64,000 nt of DNA from Mucilaginibacter arboris. Its GTDB lineage: Bacteria; Bacteroidota; Bacteroidia; Sphingobacteriales; Sphingobacteriaceae. Position numbers and translations under genes: made by a program. Shown here one piece after another: positions 43,138-52,332 of the stretch. How positions within the stretch are numbered: the stretch's first letter is position 1; each line of letters starts with the position of its first letter. The notes beneath the pieces are model-generated. The model had not been told where the DNA came from. It ran no database searches and worked only from the letters and a program-made list of their open reading frames with translations. Location: the NCBI RefSeq assembly GCF_009754915.1, contig NZ_WPIK01000002.1, positions 271,350-335,349 on the forward strand, given 5' to 3'.

Positions 43138-43463
43138 CTTTTTATGCCTAAAAGAAGCATTAAAAAAAACTGAGGGTTTCATCCTGCCTGTTCCCTTTTC
43201 GGCTACAGGTTTTCTACTGTCTACTGGTCGGGGTTTGTAACCCCGTCCTTTGAGCTACAGATTTTCAATCTGTTTAAATTAAATGCTTCTTTTACCATTG
43301 TTTTTTGGGCTTGTGATTTTAGGATAGAAGTTTTTATAAACAGGATTTTAAAAACGAGATCACAGATCTCAAACTCAAAAGTGCCGGATTGCAAATCCGC
43401 CCCCAGCAATTGCAAATTCGCTCCAGCAAAATTCGCCGCCATGCTTCTTTTATGGCATAAAAA
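43138..43463. repeat. Family A back-to-back pair enclosing a family C copy
   Basis: The right-type arm (TTTTTATGCCTAAAAGAAGC, ends 43160) and the left-type arm (ATGCTTCTTTTATGGCATAA, starts 43441) share a matching spacer change, ATGCC against GGCAT. Thus they pair with each other over about 300 bp. Confidence 0.75.
43219..43413. repeat. Family C composite palindromic repeat
   Basis: It shows GGGGTTTGTAACCCC, CAGATTTTCAATCTG and CCGGATTGCAAATCC, and a family A arm at 43283. It is about 190 bp and highly similar to the copy at 41684. Confidence 0.8.
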
Positions 43464-43478
43464 ATTGTAACCCAAAAA

Positions 43479-43497
43479 GCCCGGCAGTTTACCGGGC
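43479..43497 (-). terminator. Terminator of the carbonic anhydrase gene
   Basis: GCCCGG and CCGGGC form the stem; on the minus strand the stem is followed by a T run. Confidence 0.75.
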
Positions 43498-43506
43498 ATT
43501 TTAGTT

Positions 43507-44175
43507 TTACACCAGCCTGAAAACCTCCTGCAAGCTATCATTATTTTTTCTGCTCACTCGCATATCGGTAATCAAGCCGGTTTCTAAAGAATAAACCCAG
43601 CCATGCACGCTTAAATCCTGGCCGTTTTTCCAGGCGTTCTGCACGATTGAAGTTTTAGAGATCTTTTCTACACTTTCAATCACATTAAATTCTACCAGGC
43701 GGTCGGCACGTTTCTTCTCATCTTCAATTGCATCTAATTCTGCCGCATGAAAACGATAAACATCTTTAATATGGCGCAGCCAGTTATCAATAATACCGTA
43801 TTGCTGGTTGCTCATGGCTGCTATTACACCGCCGCAGCCATAATGCCCGGTGATAATAACGTGTTTTACCTGTAAAATATTTACAGCATAATCCAGTACC
43901 GATAGCATGTTCATATCGGTATGTACCACAACATTTGCAATATTGCGGTGTACAAATATTTCTCCCGGCCTGGTATTGGTAATCTGGTTTGCCGGCACGC
44001 GGCTATCGGCGCAGCCAATCCATAAAACAGGAGGTTTTTGTCCGTTTGACAGTTGTGTAAAATAATCGGGGTCTTCCTTTAAGGTCCTTGCCACAAATAT
44101 TTTATTGCCTTCTAAAAGGCTCTCGTAAGTGATATGACTGGTATCGTGAATCGTTTTTTCGGTTGTGTTGCTCAT
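43507..44175 (-). CDS. Beta-class carbonic anhydrase
   Basis: 222 aa. The zinc ligands and dyad are present: Cys55 and Asp57 in GCADSRVP, His111 and Cys114 in GHYGCGG. NTRPGEIFVHRNIANVV is the family signature. It interconverts CO2 and bicarbonate in the cytoplasm. Single gene with its own terminator; a family A unit lies upstream at 44257-44349. Confidence 0.96.
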   Translation of the reverse strand: MSNTTEKTIHDTSHITYESLLEGNKIFVARTLKEDPDYFTQLSNGQKPPVLWIGCADSRVPANQITNTRPGEIFVHRNIANVVVHTDMNMLSVLDYAVNILQVKHVIITGHYGCGGVIAAMSNQQYGIIDNWLRHIKDVYRFHAAELDAIEDEKKRADRLVEFNVIESVEKISKTSIVQNAWKNGQDLSVHGWVYSLETGLITDMRVSRKNNDSLQEVFRLV

Positions 44176-44256
44176 GTTAATTTTAATAGGATGTATAATT
44201 AATGTCTTAGCGTGCCTTTTTATTTAGCAGATTTAAATTCGTCTGGGTTATTTTGT

Positions 44257-44349
44257 ATGCTTCTTTTAACAAGTGCAAAGCGTAAAATTTACATACTTTT
44301 TTGTATCTGTACAATTTAAAATAGATATTTACAGGCATAAAAGAAGCAT
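44257..44349. repeat. Family A palindromic unit
   Basis: Left arm ATGCTTCTTTTAAC at 44257, right arm GCATAAAAGAAGCAT ending at 44349 (93 bp), upstream of the carbonic anhydrase gene. Confidence 0.85.
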
Positions 44350-44381
44350 TATAAATTTTCTAATATCGTTTAAAACCGGTG

Positions 44382-45110
44382 CTAAATAAAAAAAGCTTTT
44401 GAAATTTTGTGTTTGATAATAGGTGAAAGATCATAATATAAAATAGTAAGCAATATTACCGGTACAAAGTAAAAGATCTTAAACTTGTAGATATTAAAAA
44501 AGTAGCCCGCAGCCAATCCGCCCAAAAGATAAAATCCTAAAATTGTAGTACGCACATACAATTTATTTTTAATAGCCACGGTTTTATCTGAGTTGGGGTG
44601 GATCCATTCTGCCAATTCGGCCCCCATATCGGTAATAAGGCCAGTCAAATGGGTCGATTTGATCAAACTTCCTGATATAACCGATACCATCGCATTCTGT
44701 AATCCCATAGAAAACAGAATGCAGCCTATTATAATTTCACGCTCTAATGTAGATTTCTGGTACAAAATATTTCCATAAAAGGCTACAAAAGCCAGGATGC
44801 ATATCTCTACAAGGATGGGTATCGCATGGGCCTTATAATTACTTTTGTGTTTTAAAGAGTTAATAATAAAACCTGATAAAAAAGCACCTCCAAAAAACAG
44901 CATCAGCCAGATAAAAAATATTCTGATGTCTTTAAAATCTTTATCAATAATATTTTTAGCGAGGTTGGCTACATGCCCTGTAACATTTGACGTAAAAGCC
45001 AGGAAGGCAATTACACCTGCAACATTTACGCCGCCTGCAACAAACGCTGTAGAGGATGCCAGCATTAAATTCTCTTTAAGCGAGCGGTCTCCTTTTGTAT
45101 TTCTTAACAT
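44382..45110 (-). CDS. YoaK/DUF1275 membrane protein
   Basis: 242 aa with about six helices. STAFVAGGVNVAGVIAFLAFTSNVTGHVANLA and GLQNAMVSVISGSLIKSTHLTGLITDMG are the two conserved DUF1275 segments. Function unknown. The first ATG is kept; it overlaps the preceding small frame by 35 bases, and an internal Met 15 codons later would remove the overlap. Confidence 0.88.
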   Translation of the reverse strand: MLRNTKGDRSLKENLMLASSTAFVAGGVNVAGVIAFLAFTSNVTGHVANLAKNIIDKDFKDIRIFFIWLMLFFGGAFLSGFIINSLKHKSNYKAHAIPILVEICILAFVAFYGNILYQKSTLEREIIIGCILFSMGLQNAMVSVISGSLIKSTHLTGLITDMGAELAEWIHPNSDKTVAIKNKLYVRTTILGFYLLGGLAAGYFFNIYKFKIFYFVPVILLTILYYDLSPIIKHKISKAFFI

Positions 45111-45321
45111 ACGTTTTCATTGTTAAAAATGTTAAATATTTAACGTTACGGTTACCTTTCATAATAGCATTATAATTGTAGCCCTTTTTTGGTTTTGTTT
45201 CTTCCGATGGCGGGTGGTTGTATTGATTTTCGTATTCTACTAACATGATTGTGTTTCGATTAGGGGCCAGATAATAATTCTTTTGATCTTGGGAATAGCC
45301 TTTTAGGTTAGGGCATCCCAT
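45076..45321 (-). CDS. Small hypothetical protein
   Basis: 81 aa, MGCPNLKGYSQDQKNYY...KGYNYNAIMKGN. The MGCPxL opening recalls short frames found at ends of Rhs-type genes in Bacteroidota, so it could be a stray remnant. There is no signal peptide or domain I recognise. It overlaps the DUF1275 start. Weakly supported. Confidence 0.3.
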   Translation of the reverse strand: MGCPNLKGYSQDQKNYYLAPNRNTIMLVEYENQYNHPPSEETKPKKGYNYNAIMKGNRNVKYLTFLTMKTYVKKYKRRPLA

Positions 45322-45424
45322 TTATACTGCCTGGCAGCCAGTAGCTGCAGGCGTTAAAAAGTTATTTTAGAAAAATTTAATTAACAGCAAGTGTATCCGG
45401 CGCAAATGGCCAGGTACGATCTGC

Positions 45425-45757
45425 CTAAACGTTGGGAGGCGGGGTAGGGACTACAGGATTATCAGCCTGCGTGTATAAGCAGGTTTCTAAATTGCGCAAG
45501 TGGTTAAATGCTACAACCGGCAAATTATATTCCTGAAAACAAATAAAATACTCGTCAAAAAACTTCTTTTCTTTTAAAGTGTCCTTGCTCAGGTCTTCTT
45601 TATCGTTTTTTGTTTCGAGCTCTAACTGTAAAATAACAGAGCTTACCGTTTTTTTATTAAGATCAATAAATACAGGGGCAACAGATATAGCCATCTTTAT
45701 TATAAAGATGCTGATAAACATCATGCTTAAACCTAATTTAATATCCCTTAATTTCAC
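45425..45757 (-). CDS. Hypothetical protein with N-terminal membrane anchor
   Basis: 110 aa, one N-terminal hydrophobic helix (LGLSMMFISIFIIKMAISVAPVF), a charged middle and a proline-rich end (NPVVPTPPPNV). I do not recognise a family. It may be co-expressed with the small frame and DUF1275 gene behind it. Codon use looks ordinary. Confidence 0.55.
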   Translation of the reverse strand: MKLRDIKLGLSMMFISIFIIKMAISVAPVFIDLNKKTVSSVILQLELETKNDKEDLSKDTLKEKKFFDEYFICFQEYNLPVVAFNHLRNLETCLYTQADNPVVPTPPPNV

Positions 45758-45881
45758 TGTTTCAAATATAACGCTTTAAGTTTTATTTTTTTACCATATA
45801 AAATTTGATTTTTTAGAAAAAGTAAATTTCCACTTCTTCTTTTTTTCTATGAACAGGCAAAAGCTGTTTTGTTAATTTTGA

Positions 45882-45904
45882 TTTTAGGTTGATAAAAGAA
45901 GCAT
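45882..45904. repeat. Family A single right arm
   Basis: TTTTAGGTTGATAAAAGAAG and CAT, ending 65 bp before the lpxK start. Confidence 0.8.
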
Positions 45905-45968
45905 CTGATGTATAATTTAATAAATCAGGAAAAGGGGTTTTTAATTTAGATTTGAAAGTTTAAGCTCA

Positions 45969-47045
45969 ATGATGCATTACTTCCGGTACTTACTGCTTCC
46001 TTTTTCCTGGATCTACGGCTTGGCTGTCATCGCCCGGAATTATTTTTACGATGCCGGGATTTTTAAAAGCACGCGCTTTAACCTTCCGGTAATTGTTATC
46101 GGAAACCTGGAAGTTGGCGGCGCAGGCAAAAGCCCGATGACAGAATTTTTAATCAGCCTGCTTCAGCCCCAATATAAAATTGCAACCTTAAGTCGCGGCT
46201 ACGGCAGGCAAACCAAAGGCTTTTTTTATGCTGGTAAAAACAGCATGGCAAAAACCGTAGGCGACGAACCGCTTCAGTTCAAACAAAAATTTCCGGATAT
46301 TACGGTAGCTGTTTGCGAAAGCAGGGTAGAAGGTGTAGAAAAACTACAGGCAGAAAACGATCTGGTCTTACTGGATGATGCTTACCAGCACCGCGCTTTA
46401 AAACCAGGTTTTAGTATTTTACTGTTTGATTATAGTAAATTCAATCAACCTCATTTCATGCTTCCGGCGGGAAATTACCGCGAACCTTTTTCAGGCAGAA
46501 AACGCGCTGATGTAATTGTGATTAGTAAATGCCCGCAAGATTTATCCACAGAAAATCAGCAGCAAATGTTAAAAAAAGTGAAGCTGAAAGAGGGCCAGCA
46601 ATTGTTTTTTACCAGCATTGTTTATCATCCTTTCCGGCCATTATCAACAACTTTGGGCGATGCTTCTTTTATCGGCAAAAAAACTACCTTGTTTGTGCTT
46701 ACCGGCATCGCCAACCCAAAACCCTTGCTACAGAATTTGCGTAAGCAATCAGCAGTGTTAATTCATCATAAATATCCCGATCATCATCAGTTTACCATTA
46801 AAAATATAAGTAAACTTGTTGCAGCTTTTAAAGCTTGTGCTGCAAATAAAAAAGCAATCATCACAACAGAAAAAGATGCACAGCGTTTACAAGAACCTGC
46901 TTTGCAAAATCTGCTTGCAGGTTTGCCGGTTTTTGTTGCACCGATTGGCCTGACTTTTTTAAATGATACAGCGCCAGGTTTTAAGCAGTTAATAGAAAAT
47001 TATGTTAGAAAGTATCAGAAGAACAACCGCATACATACAGAGTAG
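45969..47045 (+). CDS. lpxK: Tetraacyldisaccharide 4'-kinase
   Basis: 358 aa. It begins with a hydrophobic membrane-contact helix (RYLLLPFSWIYGLAV), then the P-loop GNLEVGGAGKSP (about residues 45-56), SRGYGR and VLLDDAYQHR with the catalytic Asp/His. LpxK adds the 4'-phosphate in lipid A synthesis at the inner membrane. A family A arm at 46660 is in frame and encodes GDASFIGKK in a variable part of the C-terminal domain. The end overlaps the PNP gene by 44 bases. Confidence 0.94.
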   Translation: MMHYFRYLLLPFSWIYGLAVIARNYFYDAGIFKSTRFNLPVIVIGNLEVGGAGKSPMTEFLISLLQPQYKIATLSRGYGRQTKGFFYAGKNSMAKTVGDEPLQFKQKFPDITVAVCESRVEGVEKLQAENDLVLLDDAYQHRALKPGFSILLFDYSKFNQPHFMLPAGNYREPFSGRKRADVIVISKCPQDLSTENQQQMLKKVKLKEGQQLFFTSIVYHPFRPLSTTLGDASFIGKKTTLFVLTGIANPKPLLQNLRKQSAVLIHHKYPDHHQFTIKNISKLVAAFKACAANKKAIITTEKDAQRLQEPALQNLLAGLPVFVAPIGLTFLNDTAPGFKQLIENYVRKYQKNNRIHTE

Positions 47046-47817
47046 GATTAACGGTTTTGAACCGGAAGTAGGCATTATCTTAGGGACCGGATTAGGCGCA
47101 TTGGTAAATGAAATAGAGATAGAGAAACAACTGATGTACAGTAATATTCCGGATTTTCCGATCTCAACATTAGAGTTTCACTCCGGAAAACTGATTTTTG
47201 GAACTTTGGCCGGAAAAAAAGTAGTGGCCATGCAAGGCCGTTTGCATTATTACGAGGGTTATTCTATCCAGCAAATTACTTTCCCGGTGCGGATTATGAA
47301 AATGCTGGGCATAAAAACGTTACTGGTTTCTAATGCCAGCGGCGCGTTAAACCCTGCTTATAAAAAAGGTGATTTGATGATTATCGAAGATCATATCAAC
47401 CTGCAGCCAGACAACCCGCTGCGCGGAAATAATGATGAAGAACTTGGCCCGCGTTTTCCGGACATGAGCCAGCCTTACCGGCACGATCTGATTGAAAAAG
47501 CTTTAGAAATTGCCGGTAAAAACAGCATAACCTGCCATCAAGGTATTTATGTTTCGGTTACCGGCCCGAACCTGGAAACCCGGGCCGAATATCGTTATCT
47601 CCGGATTATTGGTGGCGATGCAGTAGGCATGAGTACCGTACCGGAAGTAATTGTGGCCAACCACATGAATTTGCCTGTTTTTGCCGTTTCTGTTTTAACA
47701 GACGAAGGTTTTCCGGATGAACTGAAACCGGTTTCGGTAGAAGAAATTATAGCCGTTGCCCGGGAAGCCGAACCGAAAATGACGTTGATCCTTAAAGAAC
47801 TGATTGCCCAACTGTGA
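47002..47817 (+). CDS. Purine-nucleoside phosphorylase (trimeric type)
   Basis: 271 aa with IILGTGLGALVNEI, FPISTLEFHSGKLIFG, MQGRLHYYEGYS, VSNASGALNPAYKKGDLMIIEDHINL, GPNLETRAEYR and VGMSTVPEVIVANH, all hallmarks of class I PNP. It phosphorolyses inosine and guanosine in purine salvage. Starts inside the lpxK frame and stops overlapping the porin GTG start, so the three are translationally linked. Confidence 0.96.
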   Translation: MLESIRRTTAYIQSRINGFEPEVGIILGTGLGALVNEIEIEKQLMYSNIPDFPISTLEFHSGKLIFGTLAGKKVVAMQGRLHYYEGYSIQQITFPVRIMKMLGIKTLLVSNASGALNPAYKKGDLMIIEDHINLQPDNPLRGNNDEELGPRFPDMSQPYRHDLIEKALEIAGKNSITCHQGIYVSVTGPNLETRAEYRYLRIIGGDAVGMSTVPEVIVANHMNLPVFAVSVLTDEGFPDELKPVSVEEIIAVAREAEPKMTLILKELIAQL

Positions 47818-49979
47818 TATTGAAACAGCTAAAATTTTTATTTTTATTACTTGTTTTTTGTTCGGCAACATCTGTTTATGCACAGTATGGCAGAACAACA
47901 AATTCAACTACTAATACAAACCCTTTTACGCAGGGCGATACCAGCCACCGCACTACTGCCAAACCTTTAACAGACGACCAGTTGCTGGATACGATCCGTA
48001 AACGCGACGAGCATAAAGCAGACAGCGTTATATTTACCTCTAAATTTATCCGTGTAACAAATGAAACGCTGCTGAACGACAGCACGCAGGTTGTGCCTTT
48101 AGATACAACTTTAACCAATTTTGAAAATTACAGCGCTTTATATCAGCCACGCAGTCCGAAAATAGGATTAGGAAATTTAGGTTTGGCCTATCGTAACCTG
48201 CTTTTCGAGCCTGCCAAAACTATTGGTTTTGATGTTGGCCTGCACTCTTTAGATGCTTATTTATTAAAGCCGGAAGATGTTACCTATTATCGTGCCCGCA
48301 CGCCTTTTACCAATTTATACTACGTAAACGGGGCATTGAAAGAGCAGGTTTTTCGGGTAACGCATACGCAAAACATCAAACCCAACTGGAACGCCGGGTT
48401 TAATTTTAACCGCATTGGTTCTGTTGGTTTTTACCCGAGGCAAAAAGCAGATCATCTGGAAGCAGCTATTTTTACCTGGTACGAATCTAAAAGTAAACGG
48501 TACAATTTATTGGGGAACTTAACTTTCAATAATTTAAAAGCGCCCGAAAATGGTTCTATCCTCAATGATACCATTTTTAATAAAACCAGCGGCACAACAG
48601 GCAACAGTGCTTTGTCTAAAAGTGCCGAACCAGTAAGGTTGAATAATTCGCGCGATAACTGGCGCAATAACAGTTTGTACATTAAGCAGTTTTATTACAT
48701 TGGCCATACAGAAGGTTTAAAAACCAGTGCAGGTTCATCTTCCAGCGTATTGCCTACACAGCGTATTTCGCATACTTTTACTTATAACCGTACCGAATAT
48801 AAATACTTGCAGGACGAGGCTGATTTATACAGTGTTTTTCCAAATCACCTTTATGATATTAATTATTCAAGAGATTCGTTAGCCGTTGTACATTTCCGGA
48901 ATGATTTTTCTTATAGTTTTTTCCTTCGGGGAAACGCGGTAAAGTTTGTACGAAATGAACTGAAACTGGATTTAGGTTTGGTGCATGATTATTATAAATA
49001 CAGCCAATGGGTACGTCAGCCATTGCAAGCATCAATCACAAATTTTCAGCAAGAAGAACAAAGCCATTCTTTCCAGGATATTACTTTAAAAGCTCGTTTA
49101 GGCTATAATTTAAGCGACCGTGCCGGTTTGGATGTCAACTTACAGCAGGTTACACTTGGAAGAGAGTTTGGAGATTATTTGTACGATGCCAAATTGAACG
49201 TATTGCTGGGCAACAAAATTGGCCGGGTAATTATGGAAGCTTATACCCAAAACAACACGCCTCCGCTAATTTACACCAGTTGGTATTCCAGTCATTATCA
49301 ATTTATAAACAATTCCAAAGTTGGTACTGATTTTAATAAAGTCAAAACAACCAGCTTATCTTTTAATTATTTGAATGATAAGCTAAAACTGGATGCAAAA
49401 GCAGAGTATTTTTTGATGGGCAATTATTTATACTTTGCAGCGCCTTACACAGATACAACTACAGTATATTCTAATAATTTGCAGCCTACTCAAGCTAAGT
49501 CTGCAATCAGTTTGCTAAAGTTAAGCCTGGGCAAGAACTTTACCTGGCGCGGTTTGCATCTGGATAATTACCTAGTTTACCAGAAAACAGATAATCCTTC
49601 GGTTTTACGCACACCGGAGTTTTACACCTATAACAGCTTTTATTATGTAAAAAGATTTTTTAATGTGCTGAGTACCAATATTGGTTTTACAGTACGTTAT
49701 AATTCCCGTTATCTGGCACCAGCTTATGCGCCCGGAATAGGCCAGTTTTATAATAATTCCAATATCAGTTTCCCAAGTTATCCGGTAATTGATTTGTTTG
49801 TAAAAGGAACGTTAAGGCGCACCAACCTCTTCCTAAAATACGATTATGCCAACCAGGGCTTGTTAAGCAAAGGTTTTTATACGGTTGTATCTCCGGGCGC
49901 AAATGCAAAGAACAGCGTTGGCTACCCAATGCAGGATGCACTGTTGAAGTTTGGCGTAAGCTGGAATTTTTATAATTAA
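47814..49979 (+). CDS. Putative outer-membrane porin
   Basis: 721 aa with a signal peptide (LKFLFLLLVFCSATSVYAQ), a low-complexity Thr/Asn linker and a long beta-barrel with alternating aromatic strands, ending FGVSWNFYN. It belongs with the Bacteroidota putative porin proteins that usually follow PNP. The start is GTG at 47814, overlapping the PNP stop (GTGA). Substrate unknown. Confidence 0.82.
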   Translation: MILKQLKFLFLLLVFCSATSVYAQYGRTTNSTTNTNPFTQGDTSHRTTAKPLTDDQLLDTIRKRDEHKADSVIFTSKFIRVTNETLLNDSTQVVPLDTTLTNFENYSALYQPRSPKIGLGNLGLAYRNLLFEPAKTIGFDVGLHSLDAYLLKPEDVTYYRARTPFTNLYYVNGALKEQVFRVTHTQNIKPNWNAGFNFNRIGSVGFYPRQKADHLEAAIFTWYESKSKRYNLLGNLTFNNLKAPENGSILNDTIFNKTSGTTGNSALSKSAEPVRLNNSRDNWRNNSLYIKQFYYIGHTEGLKTSAGSSSSVLPTQRISHTFTYNRTEYKYLQDEADLYSVFPNHLYDINYSRDSLAVVHFRNDFSYSFFLRGNAVKFVRNELKLDLGLVHDYYKYSQWVRQPLQASITNFQQEEQSHSFQDITLKARLGYNLSDRAGLDVNLQQVTLGREFGDYLYDAKLNVLLGNKIGRVIMEAYTQNNTPPLIYTSWYSSHYQFINNSKVGTDFNKVKTTSLSFNYLNDKLKLDAKAEYFLMGNYLYFAAPYTDTTTVYSNNLQPTQAKSAISLLKLSLGKNFTWRGLHLDNYLVYQKTDNPSVLRTPEFYTYNSFYYVKRFFNVLSTNIGFTVRYNSRYLAPAYAPGIGQFYNNSNISFPSYPVIDLFVKGTLRRTNLFLKYDYANQGLLSKGFYTVVSPGANAKNSVGYPMQDALLKFGVSWNFYN

Positions 49980-50311
49980 GTAAGTTTAAGACGATAAAAG
50001 GTATATAGTTCCTCCTATTTTTCTTTAGTTTAAAACTTATTCTCTTACTTACTTAGTTTTAAAAAAAATGAAAAAATCATAATGCTTCTTCTATGTCCAT
50101 AAATCTTGTTTTTCAAAAATTAAGAAGATAAAAGAAGTATAGAAATTTTCTATTTTTTGTGGTAAGAGATTATGGGAAATAAATCATATAAAACTTAAAC
50201 ATGTTTTTAGTAGCTAATTATTATAGTCAAAACTAAAAGCTATTATATTATTGAAATTAGTTTTCTTTAATTGCTAATGCAAATAGCAGCTATATCTAAA
50301 TTTAATATTTT
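49980..50311. other. Intergenic region after the porin gene
   Basis: 332 bp, very AT-rich, with one degenerate family A unit (50082-50140). No gene seen. Confidence 0.7.
50082..50140. repeat. Family A palindromic unit (diverged)
   Basis: ATGCTTCTTCTATG at 50082 and GATAAAAGAAGTAT ending at 50140 (59 bp). Confidence 0.75.
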
Positions 50312-50986
50312 ATGAGAAGCTTTAAGATTTTCATTCGCCGGAATATAACTCTAATATTAGTTCTTTTCGTTTTTTTAAGTTGTAAAAAAACAATTGAAGG
50401 AGGAACTGTTACTAAGTTAACAGGTTTTGCAAGTGATCCTATTGCACAAAAACCAATTCCAAACGGCTCTGTCTATGTCTAGGAGTATGTAAGTGGATTC
50501 TATGGACCGAAATTTAGTAAAGTGATTGATTCCACTAAATGTGATATTAATGGAAAATATTCTATTTCTTTTACGACAACGGGTCAAGGACTTGAATATC
50601 GACTTGCATTTTTTTCTCCACCAAATTACTACAGTTTACAAGATGCTGTTATAATAATTGTTGGTAAAGATAACACAGTAAATTTTTCAGCATTTAAAGT
50701 ACACTTATTAAAAGCGAGAGTTGTTATTTCAAATAATCCAAATCCTCCCTTAAATGTTTACACTACTATTTCAAGCGGTGGTAAAATTTCGGGAAAGGCA
50801 GGCGATAGCACAATTTTCTTGAAGGTTCTTCCTAACATTGCAAACTTCGTTTATTTCGCAATTCAAAATATTGATACGCCAACAAAATCTAATTTAAGAA
50901 TTGATACTGTTTTACTCTCTGGTTTCGCCGATACTTTTCGCCACACTTTTCAAGTCAATCCACAGCTATTTAAGTGCCGTTTATAA
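50312..50986 (+). pseudogene. Lipoprotein gene with in-frame amber codon
   Basis: From ATG 50312 the frame encodes a lipoprotein signal with lipobox VFLSC (Cys about residue 24), then TKLTGFASDPIAQKPIPNGS like a carboxypeptidase-regulatory beta-sandwich. A TAG interrupts at 50480-50482; without it the same frame runs to the stop at 50984-50986 (225 codons). No frame change is needed, so a single point mutation (or readthrough) explains it. Family not recognised; AT-rich, unlike its neighbours. Confidence 0.7.
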
Positions 50987-51000
50987 AAACATGCTATAAT

Positions 51001-52266
51001 TTAAGTCTTCTGCTTCTTTTTCCTGGCAGCCGGAAATAAAACATTGTTTAAAATCAGCCGATAGCCGGGAGAATTAGGGTGCAGTTTTAAATCCGTTGGC
51101 GGGTCGCCGATGGCATGCTGGTAATCTTCCGGATCGTGGCCGCCGTAAAAAGTCCATTGTCCTTTGCCATAATCGCCGTGAATGTAGCGTGCTTCTCCGG
51201 CAGATTTTAACTCCCCTAAAATTAAAACGCCTGGTTTAAGTAGATCTTTACGGAAAGCAGTTGTTAATCCCATAAAACCTTTTACAACTTTATCGTGGTT
51301 TTGGGTGAGCATAGACGGAACAACGTCCCATTTAGCAGAAAAATCAAACAAAGTAAAAAAATCCTGCGAGCGGTCTACGGTCCGGCTTGTGGTTACATCA
51401 ATATTACTAAATTGATGACTGTACGGGTTTTCATCCAGTTTAAAATTCTGGAAAGCAAAAGTTTTATTAAAATCTAATTTAGCCTGTGCATTTGGGTCGG
51501 CGGGATCACCGTCAAACATGCGTTCGCAAATATCGGTCCCATCAGCAGCCAGGGCAATATCAAAAGTATCTGTGCCAGAACACATGGCAAATAAAAACCC
51601 GCCGCCTGAACAAAAATCGCGGATGTTTTTAGCTACGGCAAGCTTCATTTGCGATACCTTTTTAAAGCCTAATTTATGCGCTAAAGCTTCCTGCTGCTGC
51701 TGGTCTTCAATATACCAGGAAGCGGTATGAAAAGCGGCATAAAACTTACTATATTGCCCCGTAAAATCTTCGTGGTGCAGGTGCAGCCAATCGTATTTCG
51801 GCAGTTCGCCTTTTATGATTTCTTCATCATATAAAACCGTGTACGGGATTTCGGCATACGTTAAAACCAGCGTTACGGCATCGTCCCAGGGCAATTTGCT
51901 TTTAGGCGAGTAAACAGCCATTTTAGGTGCTTTTTCCAATTTTACCAGATCCATATTAACCGAAGGATCGGTAATTTCGTTTAAAATAGAAGTAACTTTT
52001 GCATCGGCTAAAACCTCGTAACTTACGCCTCTTATTTTGCATTCTGCTTCGGCTTTCTGGTCATATTTCAGCATAAAACTTCCGCCACGATAATTCAGCA
52101 GCCAATCTACTTCCTCGCCGTTTTTTAAAACCCAAAACGCAATGCCGTATGATTTTAAATGATCGTGCTGCGTTTCGTCCATCGGAATTAAAATGGAAGC
52201 AGCTTTACTAACAGAAACGGCCAAACAAAAAATAAATGCAATAAAAACAGCACGTGCACATTTCAT
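51001..52266 (-). CDS. Secreted Bacteroidota protein often named asparagine synthetase B
   Basis: 421 aa with a signal peptide ending VSVSKA. It starts ILIPMDETQHDHLKSYGIAFWVLKNG, as in a family common in Bacteroidota that databases often call asparagine synthetase B. I see no Ntn glutaminase start (Cys2) and no SGGxDS ATP-pyrophosphatase motif, so that name is unsupported. DWLHLHHEDFTGQ and FCSGGGFLFAMCSGTDTFDIAL recall a glutamine-amidotransferase-like or ThuA-like fold. Export also argues against an AsnB role. Function unknown. Confidence 0.75.
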   Translation of the reverse strand: MKCARAVFIAFIFCLAVSVSKAASILIPMDETQHDHLKSYGIAFWVLKNGEEVDWLLNYRGGSFMLKYDQKAEAECKIRGVSYEVLADAKVTSILNEITDPSVNMDLVKLEKAPKMAVYSPKSKLPWDDAVTLVLTYAEIPYTVLYDEEIIKGELPKYDWLHLHHEDFTGQYSKFYAAFHTASWYIEDQQQQEALAHKLGFKKVSQMKLAVAKNIRDFCSGGGFLFAMCSGTDTFDIALAADGTDICERMFDGDPADPNAQAKLDFNKTFAFQNFKLDENPYSHQFSNIDVTTSRTVDRSQDFFTLFDFSAKWDVVPSMLTQNHDKVVKGFMGLTTAFRKDLLKPGVLILGELKSAGEARYIHGDYGKGQWTFYGGHDPEDYQHAIGDPPTDLKLHPNSPGYRLILNNVLFPAARKKKQKT

Positions 52267-52306
52267 CCTAAATCTTTTTGAAAATCTGATATTATCACCA
52301 AAATAC

Positions 52307-52315
52307 TAACTTTGC
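52307..52315 (+). promoter_or_regulatory. Putative Bacteroidota -7 box of ppiB
   Basis: TAACTTTGC fits TAnnTTTGC and lies 18 bp before the chosen ATG at 52333. It overlaps the alternative ATG-like extension from 52312, supporting the shorter gene. Confidence 0.5.
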
Positions 52316-52332
52316 ACCTCTTAAACAAAAAA

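Larger units (their letters stand above)
43064..43506. other. Repeat-filled intergenic region
   Basis: 443 bp made up of a back-to-back family A pair (43138-43160 and 43441-43463) that encloses a family C copy (43219-43413) with its own nested family A arm at 43283, then the carbonic anhydrase terminator. No gene seen. Confidence 0.8.

Noticed and set aside
50522..50986. 154-aa gene starting at GTG 50522
   Set aside because: It is the second part of a lipoprotein frame broken by TAG at 50480, not an independent gene.
51001..52266. Asparagine synthase function
   Set aside because: Neither the N-terminal Cys glutaminase nor the SGGxDS synthetase motif is present.
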